Assembly (NCBI GenBank): GCA_035566535.1 | Contig: DATMRA010000125.1 | Span: 1-15,848 of the forward strand | Direction of reading: 5' to 3' | Length of the DNA stretch: 15,848 nt | From: JAFARE01 sp035566535 | Lineage (GTDB): Bacteria > Chloroflexota > Dormibacteria > Aeolococcales > Aeolococcaceae | Part shown: positions 12,629 to 15,848 of the stretch, piece by piece | Numbering within the stretch: position 1 is the first letter of the stretch | How the letters are laid out: every line of letters starts with the position of its first letter | Position numbers and translations under genes: made by a program | The notes under the pieces: model-generated | Database searches by the model: none | The model's input: only the letters and a program-made list of their open reading frames with translations | Told to the model about the DNA's origin: nothing

Positions 12629-13980
12629 CAGCCGTCCGTTGCCATGAACATGTTCTTCAACTCCGAATAGCCGTCCATCGCGTGCATGCCGAGCTCGCGG
12701 CCGAAGCCCGACTGCTTGAAGCCGCCGAAGGGCGTGGACACGCGCACCGACGTGTTGGAGTTGATCGAGATCACGCCGGTGTCGATGGCGCGCGCGACAC
12801 GCATTGCGCGCGCGCCGTCGCGCGTCCACACGGAACCAGACAGTCCGTACGGAGTGTCGTTGGCGATGCGCACAGCGTCGGCCTCGTCAGTGAACGGAAT
12901 CACGGCGGCGACGGGCCCGAACACCTCCTCTTGCGCAACGCGATCCGCATTGGCGGCTTCGACAAGCGTGCACGGAAACCAGAACCCCGAGCCATTCGGC
13001 GCGCTCCCCTGATACAGCGGTTCGCCCGCGACGAAAGAGGCGACCTTGTCGCGATGTTCTGCGGAGATGAGTGGACCCATCTCAGTGGCGCTGTCCTCGG
13101 GGTCACCCACACGGATGCGTTCAGTGGCGTCGACGAGCCTGGCGACGAAGGCGTCGTACACGTCGCGCTGCACCAGAATTCGCGAGCGCGCGCAGCAATC
13201 CTGCCCAGCATTGCCGAACACGGCTGACGGCGCCGTGGCGGCAGCGCGATCGAGGTCGGCGTCAGCGAACACCACGTTGGCGGACTTGCCGCCCAACTCG
13301 AGCGACACGCGTTTGACCGTCGATGCGGCGCCGCGCATCACCTGGGCTCCTACCTCGGTGGACCCTGTGAAGCTGATCTTGGCAACGTCGGGGTGCTCCA
13401 CTAGTCGCTGGCCCACCACCCGCCCCGGTCCGACCAGCACATTGACAACACCCTCGGCGATGCCGGCTTCGCGCGCCAGCTCGCCCAGGCGCAACGCAGT
13501 GAGCGGGGTAAGCTCGGCGGGCTTCAGCACCACGGTGTTGCCGCACGCCAGCGCCGGTCCGAGCTTCCAGCTTGCGATGTTCAGCGGGAAGTTCCACGGC
13601 ACGATCAGTCCCACCACACCCAGCGGCTCGTGAAACGTCATGTCGACGCCGCCCGACACGGGGATGGTCTGTCCGTGGTGCTTGTCGATCGCGCCAGCGT
13701 AGAAATGGAACACGTCGGCGACCATCGCCACCTCGCCGCGCGAGTCCGAGATCGGCTTGCCCACGTTGCGCGTTTCCAGAAGCGCGAGCTCCTCGCCGTG
13801 CTCCTCCACAAGGACCGCGAGACGGCGGAGTAGCCGAGCCCGGTCTCGCGGGTTCAGCGCGCGCCACGCAGGGAACGCAGCGTATGCCGCCGCGACTGCG
13901 CGGTCGGTGTCTTCGACCCCGGCCTGATCGAGCTCGGCGACCGGCTCGGCGGTCGCCGGATTGAGGACGCGCAGCGTCAT
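12628..13980 (-). CDS. NAD(P)-dependent aldehyde dehydrogenase, probably for a gamma-glutamyl aminoaldehyde (PuuC role)
   Basis: 450 aa, a little shorter than the usual 475-500; the C-terminal catalytic half has a compact loop near EPLYQGSAPNGSGF. Motifs: PWNFP (128-132, with N130), FTGSTEVG (204-211, cofactor), LELGGKS with catalytic base E228, catalytic C262 in GQDCC, and EEVFGPV (351-357). All required residues are present, so it should oxidise aldehydes to acids. The ATG at 13980 overlaps the glutamine-synthetase-like stop in the form ATGA, and its own stop overlaps the SDR start by one base. Next to a gamma-glutamyl ligase and a PuuD-type hydrolase, the natural substrate is gamma-glutamyl-aminobutyraldehyde or a related aldehyde; this is inferred from context. 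Confidence 0.95.
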   Translation of the reverse strand: MTLRVLNPATAEPVAELDQAGVEDTDRAVAAAYAAFPAWRALNPRDRARLLRRLAVLVEEHGEELALLETRNVGKPISDSRGEVAMVADVFHFYAGAIDKHHGQTIPVSGGVDMTFHEPLGVVGLIVPWNFPLNIASWKLGPALACGNTVVLKPAELTPLTALRLGELAREAGIAEGVVNVLVGPGRVVGQRLVEHPDVAKISFTGSTEVGAQVMRGAASTVKRVSLELGGKSANVVFADADLDRAAATAPSAVFGNAGQDCCARSRILVQRDVYDAFVARLVDATERIRVGDPEDSATEMGPLISAEHRDKVASFVAGEPLYQGSAPNGSGFWFPCTLVEAANADRVAQEEVFGPVAAVIPFTDEADAVRIANDTPYGLSGSVWTRDGARAMRVARAIDTGVISINSNTSVRVSTPFGGFKQSGFGRELGMHAMDGYSELKNMFMATDG

Positions 13981-15311
13981 CCGCGCTCGAAGAGGCGCGC
14001 GCGTTCGTACTCGGTGACCACCTTGTCGAAGAGCCGCTGCTCCGTGTTTGCGTAGTTGAGGTAGTGGTCGACCACGTCATCGCCGAAGGCTTTGCGTGCC
14101 ATGGTTCCCTGCTCGAGCGCTGTGATCGCATCGCGCAACGTGCGCGGAAAGCGCTGCACGTCGGACTCGTACGCATTGCCCTCGAACGCCGGGGACAGTG
14201 CCAGCTTGCGCTCGATGCCGTCGATGCCCGCGGCGAGGATGGCCGCAAACGCGAGGTATGCGTTGGCGTCGGCGCCCGGAATGCGATTCTCGACGCGAAG
14301 TCCCTGGCCGTGCCCGACCACGCGAAAGCCGCAGGTGCGGTTGTCGTATCCCCAGGCGAGTGTCGTCGGCGCCCAGCTCGACGCGGCGTAGCGCTTGTAT
14401 GAGTTGACGGTGGGGGCGAGGAAGACGGCGATCTCAGCGCCGCCGCAGATGTTGCCGGCCAGGTACTGCTTGAAGATGTCGGGCTCGCCGTCGAACGCGT
14501 TTCTGCCCTGGCTCCACAGGCTCGAGTGGATGTGGCAGGAGCTCCCGATCCACGTGTGGTCCGGTTTGGCCATGAACGTCACGGAGCAGCCGTGCTGCTG
14601 GGCCAGCTCCTTGATGCCGTTCTTGTAGATCGTGTGGTTGTCGGCCATCGCCACCGCGTCGGTGAATCGAAAGTTGATCTCCTGCTGCCCGGGCCACGCT
14701 TCGCCCTTCGAGCTCTCCACCTTGATCCCGGCCGCGTGCATGGCGTTGCGCACGCCGCGGATGAATGGCTCGTCGTAGCTGGTGGCGAGGATGTGGTAGT
14801 CGAGGATGTACGGCACCGACGGCGTCAGGTCCCGGTAGCCCTTGGCGTGTGCCTCGGCGTATGTCTCCTTGAGCAGATAGAACTCGAGCTCGGAGCCGAA
14901 CATCGGCTCATACCCGAGCGCGCGCGCTCGCTCCACCTGTGCCTTGAGCACCTGACGCGGCGATGGTCGGACGGGTGTGCCGTCGTTCCACGCCACATCA
15001 CTGAGCACGAGCGCCGTCCCCTCCAGCCACGGAATGCGCCGCATCGTCGCGAAGTCGGGCACCACGGAGAAGTCGCCGTAGCCGCGCTCCCAGCTGGCCA
15101 TGTCGTAGCCCGGAACGGGATCGCCTTCCATCTCAAGCGCGAGCAGGTAGTTGCAGCCCTCGACCGGGTGGCCGGCCTGCGCCTCCTCCAGGAAGAATTC
15201 GGCGTGCATGCGCTTGCCCATCAGGCGGCCCTGCATGTCTGTGAACGCGACGACGACCGTGTCAACGTCGCCGCTCTCGACGGAGCGCGTGAGCTCCTCG
15301 AGGCTGAGCAC
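13977..15311 (-). CDS. glutamine-synthetase-family ligase, probable gamma-glutamylpolyamine synthetase (PuuA/GlnA3 type)
   Basis: 444 aa from the GTG at 15311, which has GGAG seven bases upstream and starts two bases after the PuuD stop; the frame runs on upstream as a shadow of that gene. Conserved parts: FTDMQGRLMGKRM (23-35), GSELEFYLL with metal ligands E141 and E143, E204/E211 in GEAWPGQQEINF, CHIHSSL with H260, NSYKR(Y) (303-309) and RVENRIP with E341 and R343. The adenylylation-site tyrosine loop of housekeeping enzymes is not present, and the protein groups by context with gamma-glutamylputrescine synthetase rather than assimilatory glutamine synthetase. The expected reaction is ATP-dependent glutamylation of an amine such as putrescine or spermidine. 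Amine choice is inference. Confidence 0.92.
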   Translation of the reverse strand: MLSLEELTRSVESGDVDTVVVAFTDMQGRLMGKRMHAEFFLEEAQAGHPVEGCNYLLALEMEGDPVPGYDMASWERGYGDFSVVPDFATMRRIPWLEGTALVLSDVAWNDGTPVRPSPRQVLKAQVERARALGYEPMFGSELEFYLLKETYAEAHAKGYRDLTPSVPYILDYHILATSYDEPFIRGVRNAMHAAGIKVESSKGEAWPGQQEINFRFTDAVAMADNHTIYKNGIKELAQQHGCSVTFMAKPDHTWIGSSCHIHSSLWSQGRNAFDGEPDIFKQYLAGNICGGAEIAVFLAPTVNSYKRYAASSWAPTTLAWGYDNRTCGFRVVGHGQGLRVENRIPGADANAYLAFAAILAAGIDGIERKLALSPAFEGNAYESDVQRFPRTLRDAITALEQGTMARKAFGDDVVDHYLNYANTEQRLFDKVVTEYERARLFERG

Positions 15312-15313
15312 GC

Positions 15314-15848
15314 TCAGGCTCCGGCGGTTGACGCGCGGCCGGCGCCGTCGGCGTTGCGCGCACGCGCGCCGATGCGCGTCACGAAGCGCTGAAACAGGGA
15401 TCGCGCCCACGATTGCTCGTTGATCAGCTCTTCGGGATGGCACTGCACCGCCAGCACCATGCCGTCGCGAGACTCCAGCGCTTCCACGACTCCGTCAGCG
15501 CTGCGGGCGGTCGCCCGCAAGCCCGGCGCCAAGTCCTTGACCGCCTGGTGGTGCAGGCTGTTCACCATCAGCGCGGACTCCGACACCACGTGCGCCAGCT
15601 CCGAGTCCGGGTCGATCTCGATCCCGTGCGCGAGAAGGCTGCGAGGCTGACCGTGCATGTCATGCCCTTCGATGTGCTGCAGGAGCGACCCCCCCAGCGC
15701 CACGTTGATCACCTGCTGGCCGCGACAAATGCCGAACACCGGCACGCCACTCGCGACGGCGCCGCGCACCAGAGCGATCTCCGTCCGGTCGAGCGCGGGA
15801 TCCACCTCCTCAGGGCTGCCCTCGCGTGCCTCGCCGTACTCCTCGGGA
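15314..15848 (-). CDS. class I glutamine-amidotransferase-like gamma-glutamyl-GABA hydrolase, partial (PuuD type)
   Basis: Only the C-terminal 177 residues are in the window; the frame is open to the right edge, and relatives of about 240-260 aa imply that some 65-80 residues lie outside. An internal GTG at 15805 is not a real start, because upstream residues PEEYGEAREGSPEEVDPALD match the family (YGE...DPaxD). The triad is visible: the nucleophile Cys in GICRGQQVINVALGGSL and the His-Glu pair in VQCHPEE. The segment MVNSLHHQAVKDL is also typical. It would release glutamate from gamma-glutamyl-GABA or similar after the aldehyde step. It is the first gene seen of the minus-strand operon and its stop is two bases before the ligase start. 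Confidence 0.92.
   Translation of the reverse strand, partial: PEEYGEAREGSPEEVDPALDRTEIALVRGAVASGVPVFGICRGQQVINVALGGSLLQHIEGHDMHGQPRSLLAHGIEIDPDSELAHVVSESALMVNSLHHQAVKDLAPGLRATARSADGVVEALESRDGMVLAVQCHPEELINEQSWARSLFQRFVTRIGARARNADGAGRASTAGA

Noticed and set aside
12891..12904. A fourth GTGA-N6-TCAC match.
   Set aside because: It is inside the aldehyde dehydrogenase coding sequence, with no promoter context; most likely chance.
13262..14248. A 328-codon open frame across the aldehyde dehydrogenase and ligase genes on the same strand.
   Set aside because: Low-complexity Arg/Ala/Gly/Ser translation with no motifs; it is an out-of-frame reading of two strongly supported genes.

Overview
The window looks like a piece of a high-GC Gram-positive chromosome, most likely an actinomycete in the broad sense (Actinomycetota, possibly a soil Thermoleophilia-type lineage). 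The reasons are the G/C-rich third positions, GTG/TTG starts, a mycothiol-dependent maleylpyruvate isomerase-type DinB protein, and a polyamine-type glutamine synthetase cluster of the actinobacterial kind. The lineage is an inference. No rRNA, tRNA, insertion sequence, phage gene or CRISPR array was seen.

Left third (1-5771): a tautomerase, then a decayed MBL-fold hydrolase that lacks its N-terminus and one metal ligand. Next come a 59-codon zinc-ribbon protein (1355-1534), a membrane protein built like a two-TM potassium channel but with a broken selectivity filter, and a divergent SDR/MarR pair with palindromes in the shared promoter region. Two tandemly duplicated exported proteins of unknown function follow, then a second zinc-ribbon protein (5586-5771, minus strand) that is a clear paralogue of the first. 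Both zinc-ribbon genes are preceded by GTGA-N6-TCAC palindromes of the CRP type. Two such sites sit 42 bp apart, centre to centre, between the second zinc-ribbon gene and the c-di-GMP enzyme gene.

Middle (5772-11849): a PAS-PAS-GGDEF-EAL protein with all recognisable c-di-GMP synthesis and hydrolysis motifs converges on a Crp/Fnr-like regulator. A roughly 340 bp gap holds several hairpins, including a branched RNA-like fold. Then comes a plus-strand run: an alpha/beta hydrolase with cysteine in place of the nucleophilic serine, a GT1-type glycosyltransferase, and a DinB/maleylpyruvate-isomerase-like protein that overlaps the glycosyltransferase end.

Right third (11861-15848, minus strand): a tightly coupled four-gene operon transcribed from beyond the right edge. 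It encodes a PuuD-type gamma-glutamyl hydrolase (cut by the window edge), a glutamine-synthetase-family ligase, an aldehyde dehydrogenase and an SDR dehydrogenase. Adjacent genes overlap by 1-4 bases or lie 2 bases apart. Together they fit a gamma-glutamylated polyamine or amine catabolic route of the Puu type, with no amine oxidase in view.

Most worth following up: the zinc-ribbon paralogues and their shared CRP-type sites, the duplicated four-cysteine exported proteins, the filter-less channel homologue, the cysteine-nucleophile hydrolase, and the structured leader at 9094-9175.
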